64,000 bases of DNA from Sphaerisporangium rubeum (GCF_014207705.1 NZ_JACHIU010000001.1:4890501-4954500), one strand, 5' to 3'; counted from the first letter of the stretch, positions 38,601 to 47,403 are shown. Notes: generated from the letters alone by a model not told the origin. Translations and numbers: made by a program.

Positions 38601-39035
38601 GCTGTCGTACAGGCTGCGCTGGTGATCCAGGCGTAACTTGCGCACCTCGTCGGCCCGGTCCATGGCACCGACCGCGACCAGCAGCCGCTCCATGGTGTCG
38701 AGCGCACGGTAGGTGTCGTCACCGGAGAACGGCTCGGTGTGGGCCCACTTGTTGCCAACTTCCTTCAGTTCGCCGGCGAAGTTCTGCTCCACCCGGGAAA
38801 GCCGATCCTTGAAGACCCGCCACTCCTCCACGATGACCCGAAGCAGGAACCGCACGTCGGTCTTGCTGTACGTCCTGTTCGTACCGTGCTTGGCCGCGTC
38901 CCGCGTTTCAAGGACCTTCACCCAGTCCTTGCCACCCGGGGTGGCCATGTCCATCATCATGTCGACGAACGGCAGCAACCCAGCCCCGAGCAGCTCGAGC
39001 CCCCGGTCGATCCTGTCCCTGTTGCTCAAAGCCAT
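35661..39035 (-). CDS. DUF499 AAA+ ATPase with Swt1-HEPN-like N-terminus
   Basis: A 1124-residue protein. Residues 1-125 are helical and end NKWAHTEPFSGDDTYRALDTMERLLVAVGA, the pattern of the Swt1-type HEPN domain. The usual Arg of the R-x4-6-H ribonuclease motif seems replaced (GNKWAH), so RNase activity is doubtful. The DUF499 ATPase follows: Walker A GGGKTHS at 249-255, Walker B CLILIDEW near 345, and a long C-terminal region ending in beta-rich DUF499 tail. DUF499 ATPases occur in defence islands next to DUF1156 methylases. It lies 4 bp after the methylase stop and is co-transcribed with it. Confidence 0.85.
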   Translation of the reverse strand: MALSNRDRIDRGLELLGAGLLPFVDMMMDMATPGGKDWVKVLETRDAAKHGTNRTYSKTDVRFLLRVIVEEWRVFKDRLSRVEQNFAGELKEVGNKWAHTEPFSGDDTYRALDTMERLLVAVGAMDRADEVRKLRLDHQRSLYDSEARKAAHSVTSLPSIEANGLKPWRDIIAPHPDVQAGKLEAAEFAADLHMVSIGESTSEEYSNPIQFFRRTYLTDGLKDLLQKAVARVGKDPSATPVWNLQTNFGGGKTHSMLALWHIFSGTPLHQFPQEVVDLFADADASAVGSQVCRAALVGNHIDPAAGKLKDDGTRVHTLWGELAWQLGGRKAYEIVRQADEARTNPGDALRALVAAYSPCLILIDEWVAYARQLYGREDLGAGTFDTQFTFAQTITEAVKAVPGALLVVSIPASSPGETEDAIMGSALEVGGVNGRAALDRLQNVIRRVARQWQPARAHESFEIVRRRLFQEPDARAKAEIAAIAKQFWKFYNDHKGEFPRECSETSYEQRIRDAYPIHPELFDRLYEDWSTLDRFQRTRGVLRLMSMVIHKLWHAQVADPLIMPGSVPLNEAVVVSEVDQYLEDRWKAVIDTDIDGDTSTPVQVDKERNVFGRRALTRRLARTIFLGAAPTLKKPHKGIEQQNIWAGVAIPGDVVGNFGSALHMLTDRATFLYVDGARYWFDTQASVTRTAKDYAERLYPEDVWAEIVKRLRNHELRMRGDFAAVHVTDDSSEVPDTGDARLVILHPKVVHAKGDDKSSARSLAQEMLDKRATSQRINRNMLVFLAGDARRMEELSEAVREYLAWESISGRKEELDLSVQQIRQVETRLVNAKQAVDLRIRETYYWAFVPDQQPGGHITWQVEKADGGKERLAERVSAKLRQRDALRVIQAASVIRGNLDRELGSIWSKRGHISVEELWGYYCRYPYLPRLRDRRVLDDGIIAGLDEFVWERTGFALATAYDGQRFDGLAVPPKDDFGQITDGTLLVRPDLAIAQREAELRSAAEAAAAAALKAQGVDVPVVTGGAGSATGTTGVVVPPDEPPAGPKNIRFFGAVKLDPEFYQKSFTKIAQEVIQHLAAVEGAELEITVDISARRPDGFPEDKIRIVSENARVLKFDQAGFEDR

Positions 39036-39039
39036 GTCG

Positions 39040-41832
39040 TCAGTCCTCGTCGTCGCCGAAGTCGATCGTTGCCTGACCGCTTTCCGTCAGTGCGGCATCG
39101 TGAGAAGCCCTTTCGATCTCGGTCCATGCCGAGCCAAGGCTGTTGAAAAGAAGTGCAGTCTTGGCCCAACTACGTTTGTTGCTGATCGCAAAGAGCAGGT
39201 ATGCCAACTCCTTAGCTGTGTCAAGATCTAGCCGAGTCTTGGCAGCCGCCATCAATTGGCCGGCAGCTTCAATTCCGAGCTCATCGAGCCGCTTAGCGAG
39301 ATGCATGACAACTTCCCATACGCTAATTCGATCATCACGCACGGGATCGTAGCTGAGCGGCAGTTCACCTGGACTGAAGAGCTGGACCACGCCAGCTCGT
39401 GCTCTTAAAAGTCGTGCACGGTCAAGTCCCGCGACAGTTGTATCTAGAGCTCGCGACAGAGTCTCTGCATCGCCATACTGTCCGCCATCAAACCCATGAC
39501 CTTTGAACCACTCGATACAGAATCTTGTATCAGAATCGAAGTCACCTTCTTGCTCAGAAAGCACCTCTGCGAGAATCTGGTTGATCAGAATGAGCGCAGC
39601 CCGCACCTTCATTTGCGAGCCATCAGCCTCGGCTACTCGTGCGTATCTGGAGAAAACGGCCATTCCTGGTCCTATTGCAGCCTGAGCCAGATCCACAGGA
39701 GCAATTCCACCTTGCTGGAGAGCATTAAGTGCAGCAGGAAGCTCCACCTTAAGGGCATTTATTAGCCCTCGCCGATCAATTGTGCCGGCATCCTCTGATC
39801 GAGCCCGGCAAGCCAGTACAATCGAGGATGCCAAAGCGTTTTTTTCTTGACTTGTTGTTCGATTACCAAGTTCGGTGCGTATGGGCCATGTGGCCGTCAC
39901 CGTCCAACCCGATCGAATCATACCTTCGAGAAGCGTCTCCCAACCGGTGGACGCCTCCCCCGCCTCATCGCTCTCGGATTGCTTGAAAGCATAGAAGACA
40001 GTCATCGGGTAGTCAACGCACGCTTCTTTTCGTATATGCGCGAACACTTGCTGAAAGCCGTTCTCAAAGAATCGGGTGGCTTCCATTTTTCCGCCGTGCC
40101 GATACGGATTAGCGACAAGCTCTTCCGATTTTGGTGTCAGAAGCGTGCCCAGCAAGTCGGGATGAATCGAATGAATAGATCTCCGCAGCCAAACATAGAA
40201 GAAGTCCGACAGGTCCGAGTAAACTATGTTGTCATAATAAGGCGGATCGGTGGAAACTACCACACCCTTATAGGAGCGCGTTACTGCACCGCCCTGCTCT
40301 ACGGTGACGTCTCCCTTCGCCGGGACTCCCTCCAGAGATCTCACAAGGCTGTTTAAACTCACCAGGAAGCCCCCGGCAGCAGTGCCAAATGGCTGAGTCT
40401 CCGCGTAGTCCCACAGCATAGGAATAGCCTGGCGAGTGAACAAATTTCGTACCTGTGTCTTTGTAACTTCCCATCGGCACAACGAATTGAAGATGTCGGT
40501 TAGGCGACTTACACCCAGCGCCAGGTACGTTGCGATCGTTTCAGCATAGGCCAACGCACCTAGCCCTCCCGCCGCTAACGGCACCCCTTGGGGAAGGCCG
40601 TAGGACAGAGCGTCCTCAAGTACCTTCTCTCGCACCTCCGAAACGAGGTCACTAAAAGTGGCTAGAGCAACGAGTTGGCGATCCGTGAACAACTTGTCGA
40701 AAGTATCGAGCCCGTAGTTCACACACCAGATATTACGCGGGTCACCGGCCAGAGGACTGTCCGGAACGTTGCGCGGGCGCGCCACCGCCGCCGCGTCTTC
40801 ATGCTCCTTAGTTGGCGGGAAATAAAGGCGCGAGCCATCTCCTTCCGCCACGATGGCCATCATCTGTGCCCCTATACGACCCGCCTTACCTTCACTTTTG
40901 ATGTAGTCTGGCTTCACTGGCGAATTGCAGATAAGACATGTCGCCCGCCCACGATAAACCGTACCTTCTCGGGCCGCTCCCTCAGGGCCGCGGATCTCGA
41001 AGCGAATATTCCTGCCCTCCACCATTGGCTCGACGTAGCGTTCCGCGCCTTCTTTCTTGCTCAACCAGAAAGAACGAACCAGCGGCAGAGTTCCGTTGCA
41101 CGTAGGATTGGGACAGGTCACCGTGCGAGCCCAGAGCCAGGCTATGACGTCAAGGGAACCGCCAACCTCACACCTGACTTGCGGATAGAGATGGCCAATT
41201 CGCTTCTTAGCCTGATCACGCATCCAATGACCGTAGCGACGAATATCCTCGGCCACGCCGCGAGTGCTAGGCCAGTCTCCGAGTCGCGAAGCTGCTACAT
41301 CCGGGTAGACAGGAGGCCTACCAGCCCACCTGGTCGGATACTCAATTAATGCCTTATTGATAAGAACAGGAACCGGATTCAAGTCCGAGGCATGTGCTTT
41401 CAGCCCGAGACGCTGACCTTCAAGAGGAATCGATCCACCACCAGCAAAGGGATCGAGAATCAGCGGCGGAAAATTGCCGCATGACTTCCGTATCTCTTCG
41501 CGAGCTTCTTCATACAGAACCTTGTCGTTGAGATTATTCCAATCGACCAAACGTTCAATGATAGTGAAAAGTCGTTTGCGCTCGAGAGCTTGATCTTCTT
41601 CCGAAGGAAAGTCTTCAGGACGGGAGGATGGGTCATCAACAAGCTGAGCGAAAAGCACAGCTCGACAGGCGGCAAGTGGCCGTCGAGCCCACCACAGGTG
41701 CAAAGTGGACGGGTGACCGTGACGAATGGACTTTTCGCGGGCCGACTGCTTGTTGATCTCCTCTAAGGGAAGAGCCACCTCGATCAGCTTGCGGCGGTAT
41801 CCAGGTGTGCCGGTTCCGGTGTCGGGGGTCAT
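39040..41832 (-). CDS. DUF1156 DNA methyltransferase (amino-methylase), low-GC allele
   Basis: A 930-residue protein. The N-terminal DUF1156 segment reads KLIEVALPLEEINKQSAREK, HPSTLHLWWARRPLAACRAV. Methylase motif I is LILDPFAGGGSIPLE at 124-138, and motif IV is STDPPYYDN near 527-533. DPPY indicates methylation of an exocyclic amino group (N6-adenine or N4-cytosine). A four-Cys insert (TCPNPTCNG ... CLICNS) is a probable zinc ribbon. The ATG at 41832 overlaps the SNF2 stop (ATGA). GC on sampled lines is about 48-62%, against 70-73% in the flanking genes, and rare codons such as CTA and ATA occur; only the gene ends look host-like. Confidence 0.88.
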   Translation of the reverse strand: MTPDTGTGTPGYRRKLIEVALPLEEINKQSAREKSIRHGHPSTLHLWWARRPLAACRAVLFAQLVDDPSSRPEDFPSEEDQALERKRLFTIIERLVDWNNLNDKVLYEEAREEIRKSCGNFPPLILDPFAGGGSIPLEGQRLGLKAHASDLNPVPVLINKALIEYPTRWAGRPPVYPDVAASRLGDWPSTRGVAEDIRRYGHWMRDQAKKRIGHLYPQVRCEVGGSLDVIAWLWARTVTCPNPTCNGTLPLVRSFWLSKKEGAERYVEPMVEGRNIRFEIRGPEGAAREGTVYRGRATCLICNSPVKPDYIKSEGKAGRIGAQMMAIVAEGDGSRLYFPPTKEHEDAAAVARPRNVPDSPLAGDPRNIWCVNYGLDTFDKLFTDRQLVALATFSDLVSEVREKVLEDALSYGLPQGVPLAAGGLGALAYAETIATYLALGVSRLTDIFNSLCRWEVTKTQVRNLFTRQAIPMLWDYAETQPFGTAAGGFLVSLNSLVRSLEGVPAKGDVTVEQGGAVTRSYKGVVVSTDPPYYDNIVYSDLSDFFYVWLRRSIHSIHPDLLGTLLTPKSEELVANPYRHGGKMEATRFFENGFQQVFAHIRKEACVDYPMTVFYAFKQSESDEAGEASTGWETLLEGMIRSGWTVTATWPIRTELGNRTTSQEKNALASSIVLACRARSEDAGTIDRRGLINALKVELPAALNALQQGGIAPVDLAQAAIGPGMAVFSRYARVAEADGSQMKVRAALILINQILAEVLSEQEGDFDSDTRFCIEWFKGHGFDGGQYGDAETLSRALDTTVAGLDRARLLRARAGVVQLFSPGELPLSYDPVRDDRISVWEVVMHLAKRLDELGIEAAGQLMAAAKTRLDLDTAKELAYLLFAISNKRSWAKTALLFNSLGSAWTEIERASHDAALTESGQATIDFGDDED

Positions 41833-44800
41833 ACCGGTGCTCCTCCTCGTACCCATTCCTTGTGCCAGTCACCACCGAGGTCGGTGGCGGCGAAGTCGCC
41901 GAAGTCCAAATCGCGAAAAGGATTCACGATGTACCGGACCTGGTCGTGCTGCGGACCGTCCGGGTGGACGCTCACGAGCGCCAGCCGGTAGTTCGGTCCG
42001 GCGTTCTTGCCGGTCAGGACTTCCGTACGTGTGACGTGGAAGTCGTCCGCTCCGTTTACCCGGCCCTTCACTTCGATGAAGATCCAGTGATCATCGACCG
42101 TTTTGGAGCGAATATCATAGCCTGGGTTGTTATGCGGCATTTCCTCGGGAATCCGGCCGAGTTTCCGTTCCTCCTGCAGGACGCGGTCGACCGCTCGCCG
42201 TTCTACGCCAGCGGTGTCCCGTGCGTACGTCTCTGGTGGCCCATCTCGCAGGCCGGTGAGCCGGTCCAGCAGGCCCTGCGGGATGACGAGTGCGCCGCCG
42301 GCCACCTGAGGGGGCCGTACCTGGAGCAGTTCTCCGCGGTCCAGGTCGGCCATGCGGCGCTGGAGTCGGGTCTCCAGGTCGCGGGCCCGGCGCGCCGCGG
42401 TCTCCGGACGGATCTTGAGGGTTCTGCCGGTCTGCTCGGCGTCGAGGAGATCGGCGTGCCGGGTGTCCCAGTAGTTGATCTCCTGGAGCAGTCGCTGCCG
42501 GACGAGTCTGCGGACGCGTTCGGTCTGCGCGCCGACCCTGGTACGGATCTCCCCCACGTACGACGCCAGGCCGTGTTCGACGGCCCACCCGACCGCGAGC
42601 CGGTCGACGCCGCTCGCCAGCCAGTCCTCCGCCAGCACTCCGGCGACGAGCCGCCGTTCCTCCTCGGTGGCCGGTGCGTAGTCGAGGTACGGTGCGGCGC
42701 CGGCGGCGCGGGCCGACTCGCGGCCGATCTCGACGAAGTCGAAGCGTTTGCCGATGACCCTGTCGTGGCCGTCCGCGACCTCCTGGGAGATCGCGACCAG
42801 CACGTGTGGCTCCTCGGTCTCGTCGCGCCGGTTCACCAGCACGGCGCCTTGTTTGAGCTGCGTGCCGTACCGCTCGATGACCAGCGAGACGACCGCGTCG
42901 AGCAGCGGATGACCCGGTGCGAGCAGGTCGGCGCGTGGCAGGCCGGACGGCCGGACCAGTTCACGGTCGAAAGTCACCCGCTCGTAGCGGCGCAGCACCG
43001 GTACGCCGGCCCTGATCTGCCGGTCGTGTGCGACGACGTCACCGGGGACGTGCGTGATCTCGTACCGGCCGGACTCCCGCTCGGAGACCCGACCGCCGAG
43101 CAGCCGGAAGGCGCCGAGGAAGAACGCCTTGACGTAGTAGGGCTGCAGGCGCCGGGCCCTGGCCTCCTCCATGCGCAGCCGCCATTCGGCGACGCCGGTC
43201 TCGTCCAGCCTCTGGTGCGCCAGTGCGCGTTCGGCCATCAGCTTGTCGAGGCCTTCGCCTACCGATGCGTCGATGACCTGGTTCAGCCGGTCGCGCACCT
43301 CGGGCCGGTCGCCGTACTGGATCGCCTGCATGAGGAGCGTGCGAAGCGGCTGACCCTGGAATGCCTCGCCGAGGACGTCGAAGACCTTCCCCTTGTACGC
43401 GCGGCGCTGCTCGTCGATCTTGTCGAGCAGGCGGCGGAAGACGGCGCCTTCGCGGGTGTCCACGGCGACGAGGTTCCACAGGTGGCAGACCTCGGTCTGG
43501 CCGATGCGGTGGATGCGGCCGAAACGCTGCTCGATGCGGTTGGGGTTCCACGGCAGGTCGTAGTTGACCATGAGGTGGGCCCGCTGGAGGTTCAGGCCCT
43601 CCCCCGCCGCGTCCGTGGCGACCAGCACGCGGCAGTCCTTGTCCTGGGTGAACAGCTCTTTGATCCTGCGTCGCTGGTCGCGTGCCACGCCGCCGTGGAT
43701 GGCGACCACGGCCTCCTCGCGGCCGAGGACCCCCCGGATGCGTTCCACGAGGTATTCGAGGGTGTCGCGGTGCTCGGTGAAGACGATGAGCTTGCGCGGG
43801 CCGCCGTCGGCGCTGCGGATCAGCGTGTGGCTCTGGAGCAGCTCCGACAGCTCGGTCCACTTGCGGTCGGTGCCGGCGTGGCGCACGCGGCGCGCGACCT
43901 CGACCAGGTCGGCGAGCAGGCCCAGCTCCTTGTCCAGCTCGGCGAGGGTCTGCGCGGTGGTGGCGGCGTCGACGACGTCGTCCTCCAGCTCCTCGACCTC
44001 GCCGCCTGGCAGGTCGTCGAGGTCGGTGTCGATGTTCTCCGGTGCTCGTCCGGCCAGCACGGCGAGCCGTTCCCTGAGACGGTGCTCGACGGTGCTCGCC
44101 GTCCCTGTGGCCAGTTCGTGCCGGAGCTGCAGGAGGCGCCTGTGACGGCGTTCCAGGGACTTCAGGATCGCTTCGGGGCTGGAGGCGAGGCGGCGCTGGA
44201 GCACGGTCAGCGCGAAGCCGATGGTGTTGCCGCGCCGGCCCTCTCCCCTTGCCGCCAGTTCCTGCGCACGTCCCATCTGCTCGCGGACGTAGTCGGTGAC
44301 GACCTCGTACAGCTCGCGCTCGGCGTCCGACAGCTCGTACGGCACGGTGTACGCGCGGCGCTCGGGGAACAGTGGCCTGCCGTCGAAGGTGAGCAGGTCT
44401 TCCTTGACCATGCGGCGCATCAGTCCGTCGGTGTCGCCGGAGCTGATGCCTTCGCGGTACTTCCCTTCGAACCGGTCGGAGTCGAGCAGGCCCATGAAGA
44501 GCTGGAAGTCGGCCTCGTTGCCGGCGTGCGGGGTCGCGGTCATCAGCAACAGGTGGCGGGTGTGTGTGCCGAGCAGTTCGCCGAGTTGGTAGCGCTTGGT
44601 CTTCTTCAGTTCGTCGCCGAAGTAGCGGGCCGACATGCGGTGGGCCTCGTCGACCACGACCAGGTCCCAGTCGCTGCGTCCGAGCTGGGCCTGGAGCTCA
44701 TCGCTGCGGGAGAGTTGGTCCATGCGCGCGATGAGCAGAGGGTGGCGTTCGAAGACGCCTTGCTCGATCTCGGCGTCGACCAGTTGCCGGGTCAGCAGCT

Positions 44801-45344
44801 CGAAGCGCAGGCCGAACTTCTCCAGCAGTTCCTCCTGCCACTGCTCGACCAGTCCGCCAGGTGCGACGATCATGCACCGTTCCAGGTCCCCGCGGAGCAT
44901 CAGTTCCTTGATGTACAGGCCGGCCATGATGGTCTTGCCTGCTCCGGGGTCGTCGGCGAGCACGAAGCGCAGCGGTGTGCGGTCGAGCAGTTCGCCGTAC
45001 ACGGCCTGGATCTGGTGCGGCAGGGGTTCCAGGTCGCTGGTGCTGACGGCCAGCATGGGGTCAAAGCGGGCCGCCATGCGGATGCGGGTCGCCTCTGCGG
45101 CGAGCTTGAACCGCGCGCCGTCGCCGTCGAAGGCGTAGGCGGCGGACGGACGGCGCAGCGCGAGGCGGCTTTCGGCGTCACGGTCGAGCAACTGAGCGGC
45201 GATCTGGCCGGTTCCGGTGCGGTAGGTGAGTTCGACCGCGTTGGCGCCGTACCAAGTGACGGCGACGACCGTCACGTCACCGCTCGGCGTCACGCCGCCG
45301 ACCACGGCGCCTTGGGTCAGGTCTTCGAGCCGAAAGCCGGTCAT
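41829..45344 (-). CDS. SNF2-family helicase with C-terminal DUF3883
   Basis: A 1171-residue SNF2/RapA-like translocase. It has LADDPGAGKTIMAGLYIKEL (Walker A, residues 133-138), VVVDEAHRMS (motif II), MTATPHAGNEADF (motif III), and ATDAAGEGLNLQRAHLMVNY, DLPWNPNRIEQRFGRIHRIGQ (motifs V-VI). The C-terminal ~90 residues match DUF3883 (NNPGYDIRSKTVDDHWIFIEVKGR), a PD-(D/E)xK-like fold whose E-V-K could be nucleolytic. DrmD of class 1 DISARM is also SNF2-like. First gene of the helicase-methylase-ATPase operon. Start ATG at 45344; an in-frame TTG precedes it directly. Confidence 0.88.
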   Translation of the reverse strand: MTGFRLEDLTQGAVVGGVTPSGDVTVVAVTWYGANAVELTYRTGTGQIAAQLLDRDAESRLALRRPSAAYAFDGDGARFKLAAEATRIRMAARFDPMLAVSTSDLEPLPHQIQAVYGELLDRTPLRFVLADDPGAGKTIMAGLYIKELMLRGDLERCMIVAPGGLVEQWQEELLEKFGLRFELLTRQLVDAEIEQGVFERHPLLIARMDQLSRSDELQAQLGRSDWDLVVVDEAHRMSARYFGDELKKTKRYQLGELLGTHTRHLLLMTATPHAGNEADFQLFMGLLDSDRFEGKYREGISSGDTDGLMRRMVKEDLLTFDGRPLFPERRAYTVPYELSDAERELYEVVTDYVREQMGRAQELAARGEGRRGNTIGFALTVLQRRLASSPEAILKSLERRHRRLLQLRHELATGTASTVEHRLRERLAVLAGRAPENIDTDLDDLPGGEVEELEDDVVDAATTAQTLAELDKELGLLADLVEVARRVRHAGTDRKWTELSELLQSHTLIRSADGGPRKLIVFTEHRDTLEYLVERIRGVLGREEAVVAIHGGVARDQRRRIKELFTQDKDCRVLVATDAAGEGLNLQRAHLMVNYDLPWNPNRIEQRFGRIHRIGQTEVCHLWNLVAVDTREGAVFRRLLDKIDEQRRAYKGKVFDVLGEAFQGQPLRTLLMQAIQYGDRPEVRDRLNQVIDASVGEGLDKLMAERALAHQRLDETGVAEWRLRMEEARARRLQPYYVKAFFLGAFRLLGGRVSERESGRYEITHVPGDVVAHDRQIRAGVPVLRRYERVTFDRELVRPSGLPRADLLAPGHPLLDAVVSLVIERYGTQLKQGAVLVNRRDETEEPHVLVAISQEVADGHDRVIGKRFDFVEIGRESARAAGAAPYLDYAPATEEERRLVAGVLAEDWLASGVDRLAVGWAVEHGLASYVGEIRTRVGAQTERVRRLVRQRLLQEINYWDTRHADLLDAEQTGRTLKIRPETAARRARDLETRLQRRMADLDRGELLQVRPPQVAGGALVIPQGLLDRLTGLRDGPPETYARDTAGVERRAVDRVLQEERKLGRIPEEMPHNNPGYDIRSKTVDDHWIFIEVKGRVNGADDFHVTRTEVLTGKNAGPNYRLALVSVHPDGPQHDQVRYIVNPFRDLDFGDFAATDLGGDWHKEWVRGGAPV

Positions 45345-45773
45345 CAAAGGACCCGCCTATACCGGTCTGCCCGAAACCGCACTCTATTGTCAGCCCTTCT
45401 GGTGCATCATGAATACATGGCAAAGCGCGAGAATCCGCCGTCACCACGACCACGTGACCGAAATGCGGGTAATGGCCGATTTACCGCTGGGCCAAAAACC
45501 TTCCGGGCAACAGATGGATCACGTTTAGCACCGTCCGTGTCACAAGTACGGAACGGTCTGATGGCCGGGGGAGAATGAGCGACCCATTGGGGGACGGTGA
45601 ATCAAGTGGAGCCAAAAGAACTTTAACACGTCAACCATGTTCACACAACTGTGTATCGGAGTCACAGACTCCGACTGCAGTGCTGCTCACGATCGCGTCA
45701 CAGGCGGTCACGTCGCCGTTCCACAACCTGCTGTCCCGCTTGATCGAGAGACTGGCGACACCGACCGCGCCGT
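45345..45773. other. 429-bp gap upstream of the defence operon
   Basis: No convincing gene. It must contain the promoter of the SNF2-led operon; I could not pick a clear -35/-10 pair. GC is lower than in the flanks. It includes the hairpin CGGAGTC-ACA-GACTCCG at 45657-45673, downstream of the kinase gene. A 53-codon plus-strand frame from 45417 to 45578 has no Shine-Dalgarno and no recognised product. Confidence 0.5.
45657..45673 (-). terminator. Tight hairpin downstream of the kinase gene
   Basis: CGGAGTC (45657-45663) and GACTCCG (45667-45673) are perfect 7-bp arms with a 3-nt loop, 101 bp beyond the kinase stop on the minus strand. It may terminate the kinase transcript; it could also be an operator for the SNF2 operon. 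Confidence 0.45.
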
Positions 45774-47354
45774 TCACATGGTCAGGCGGCTGAGGTTGTC
45801 GCGAACCCGCAGGGCCTCGGGGTGACCCTCGCCGTACAGCCGCGACAGATCCCCCAACAGGTCGGTCAGGGTGGCCCGTGCGCGGTCGGTGTCGCCGGCG
45901 CCGAGCTGCAGCAGCCCGATCTGCCGCCTCAGCTCCAGCGGACGTGAGTCCTCGTCCCCGAAGACGTAAAGCTCGTCAGCGAGCAGGCTTTCGAGCATGC
46001 CGAGCGCCTCACCCGTGCGGCCCATCAGCGCCAGGCAGGTCGCCTCCTGCCTGCGGCAGTGCAGGACCACCTCGTCGCCTGGCCCGTGTCTCCTCGCCAG
46101 GTCGGTGCTCAGCTCCGCGAACGCCGGAGCGGCCCGGCGGTAGTCGCCGCCTTCGAACAGCACCTCGGCCAGATGGATCCGCAGGTCGAGCACGTCCTTG
46201 TCCAGGGCTCCGAACATCCGGTGAGCGGTGTCGAGCACCGCCGACAGCACCTCGACCGCCTGGCCGTACCGGGAGTCGTCCGCCAGCGCTCTGGCCTCGG
46301 TCCGCGCTCGGGCTATGTCATCCCGGCCGAAGCCGTCCTCGCTCGATGCGCGCGAGGCGGGGGGATCGTCCCTGCGGTCCGGCGGCGTACCGCCGTGCGG
46401 CTCGGCCGCCGCCGGGTTGTCCACACCGGCGATGACGCGGGAGACCGCGCCTGCGTACATGCGCAGCGCGCTCGGAGCGGAGGTGACGACACCGGTGATG
46501 GGACGCAGGCCGGTGGTGAACGGAAGCAGGCCGTCGACCACGGCGCCGGCCTGCGATGGACGGTCCTCGGCGCGCTTGCTCAGCATGCCGAGCAGGAACG
46601 CGTCCAGGTCAGGCGGCACGTCCGGTCGTCGCTGCCGTACCGGAGGCGCCGGGTCGTTGACCTGCTTGTCGAAGGTGTTGTACTCGGTGTCCCCCTCGAA
46701 CAAGCGGCATCCGGTCAGCATCTCGTGCAGGACCAGCCCGAGGGAGTAGATGTCGCTCTGCGGGCCGACCGTGGCGCCGCGGACCTGCTCGGGTGACATG
46801 TAGGACGGCGTGCCGAGGATCGTGCCGCTGCGGGTGAGCCTGGACAGTTCGGGGTCGTGGAACATGGCGAGACCGAAGTCGAGGACCTTCACCGAGCCGT
46901 CCGGACAGAGCATGAGGTTGCTCGGCTTCAGGTCCCGGTGGAAGATGCCTCTCTCGTGCGCGGCCTGCAGCACGGCCGCCGCCTGCGCCGCGATCAGCGC
47001 GGCCCAGGCGACAGGAAGCGGGCCCTGCTCCCCCACCAGGTGGTCGATCGTCACCCCGTCCACGTACTGCATGACGAGGAAGGGACGTGTGCCGAGACGA
47101 GGGTCCTGGTAGCCGTTGGCGTCGTAGATCGCCGGAGCGCCGGGGTGGTCGAGCTTCGCCATGACGCGCGTCTCGTGAACGAAACGCTTCACCAGCGTCT
47201 CGTCGTACTGCCCGTAAGGGAAGCGGATGAGTTTCACTGCGACACGGCGATCGAGATGCCGGTCATAACCGGCATAAACCTCACCCATACCGCCGCGGCC
47301 TACGGGGATGATGTCCAGTTCGTAACGCTCGACGAGGACCAGACGTCCGGTCAT
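45774..47354 (-). CDS. Serine/threonine protein kinase with C-terminal TPR region
   Basis: A 526-residue Hanks-type kinase. It shows IIPVGRGGMGEVYAGYD (P-loop), AVKLI (ATP-binding Lys), GIFHRDLKPSNLML (catalytic loop), LDFGLAMF (DFG), GTPSYMSPEQV (activation loop end) and SDIYSLGLVLHEMLTG. Residues ~280-350 are a Pro/Asp-rich linker, and ~350-520 are TPR-like helices (AVEVLSAVLDTAHRMFGALD, CRRQEATCLALMGRTGEALG). No transmembrane segment or PASTA repeats, so it is cytosolic. Start ATG 47354 has GGAGG seven bases upstream; a GTG six bases earlier is the alternative. It could regulate the adjacent defence genes, but that is positional inference. Confidence 0.88.
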   Translation of the reverse strand: MTGRLVLVERYELDIIPVGRGGMGEVYAGYDRHLDRRVAVKLIRFPYGQYDETLVKRFVHETRVMAKLDHPGAPAIYDANGYQDPRLGTRPFLVMQYVDGVTIDHLVGEQGPLPVAWAALIAAQAAAVLQAAHERGIFHRDLKPSNLMLCPDGSVKVLDFGLAMFHDPELSRLTRSGTILGTPSYMSPEQVRGATVGPQSDIYSLGLVLHEMLTGCRLFEGDTEYNTFDKQVNDPAPPVRQRRPDVPPDLDAFLLGMLSKRAEDRPSQAGAVVDGLLPFTTGLRPITGVVTSAPSALRMYAGAVSRVIAGVDNPAAAEPHGGTPPDRRDDPPASRASSEDGFGRDDIARARTEARALADDSRYGQAVEVLSAVLDTAHRMFGALDKDVLDLRIHLAEVLFEGGDYRRAAPAFAELSTDLARRHGPGDEVVLHCRRQEATCLALMGRTGEALGMLESLLADELYVFGDEDSRPLELRRQIGLLQLGAGDTDRARATLTDLLGDLSRLYGEGHPEALRVRDNLSRLTM

Positions 47355-47403
47355 CCCCACCCTCCCCGCACCCGGATATGCGGCAAAACTACACCGGTCC
47401 CGC

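Noticed and set aside
45417..45578. 53-codon plus-strand frame (MAKRENPPSPRPRD...) upstream of the SNF2 operon
   Set aside because: No Shine-Dalgarno, no family I know; it is the tail of a long antisense frame over the SNF2 gene.
45353..47403. Recurring ATAGGCGGG string upstream of SNF2, kinase and MBL genes
   Set aside because: Its distance to the start codon differs in each case, and a 9-bp GC-rich match can be chance.
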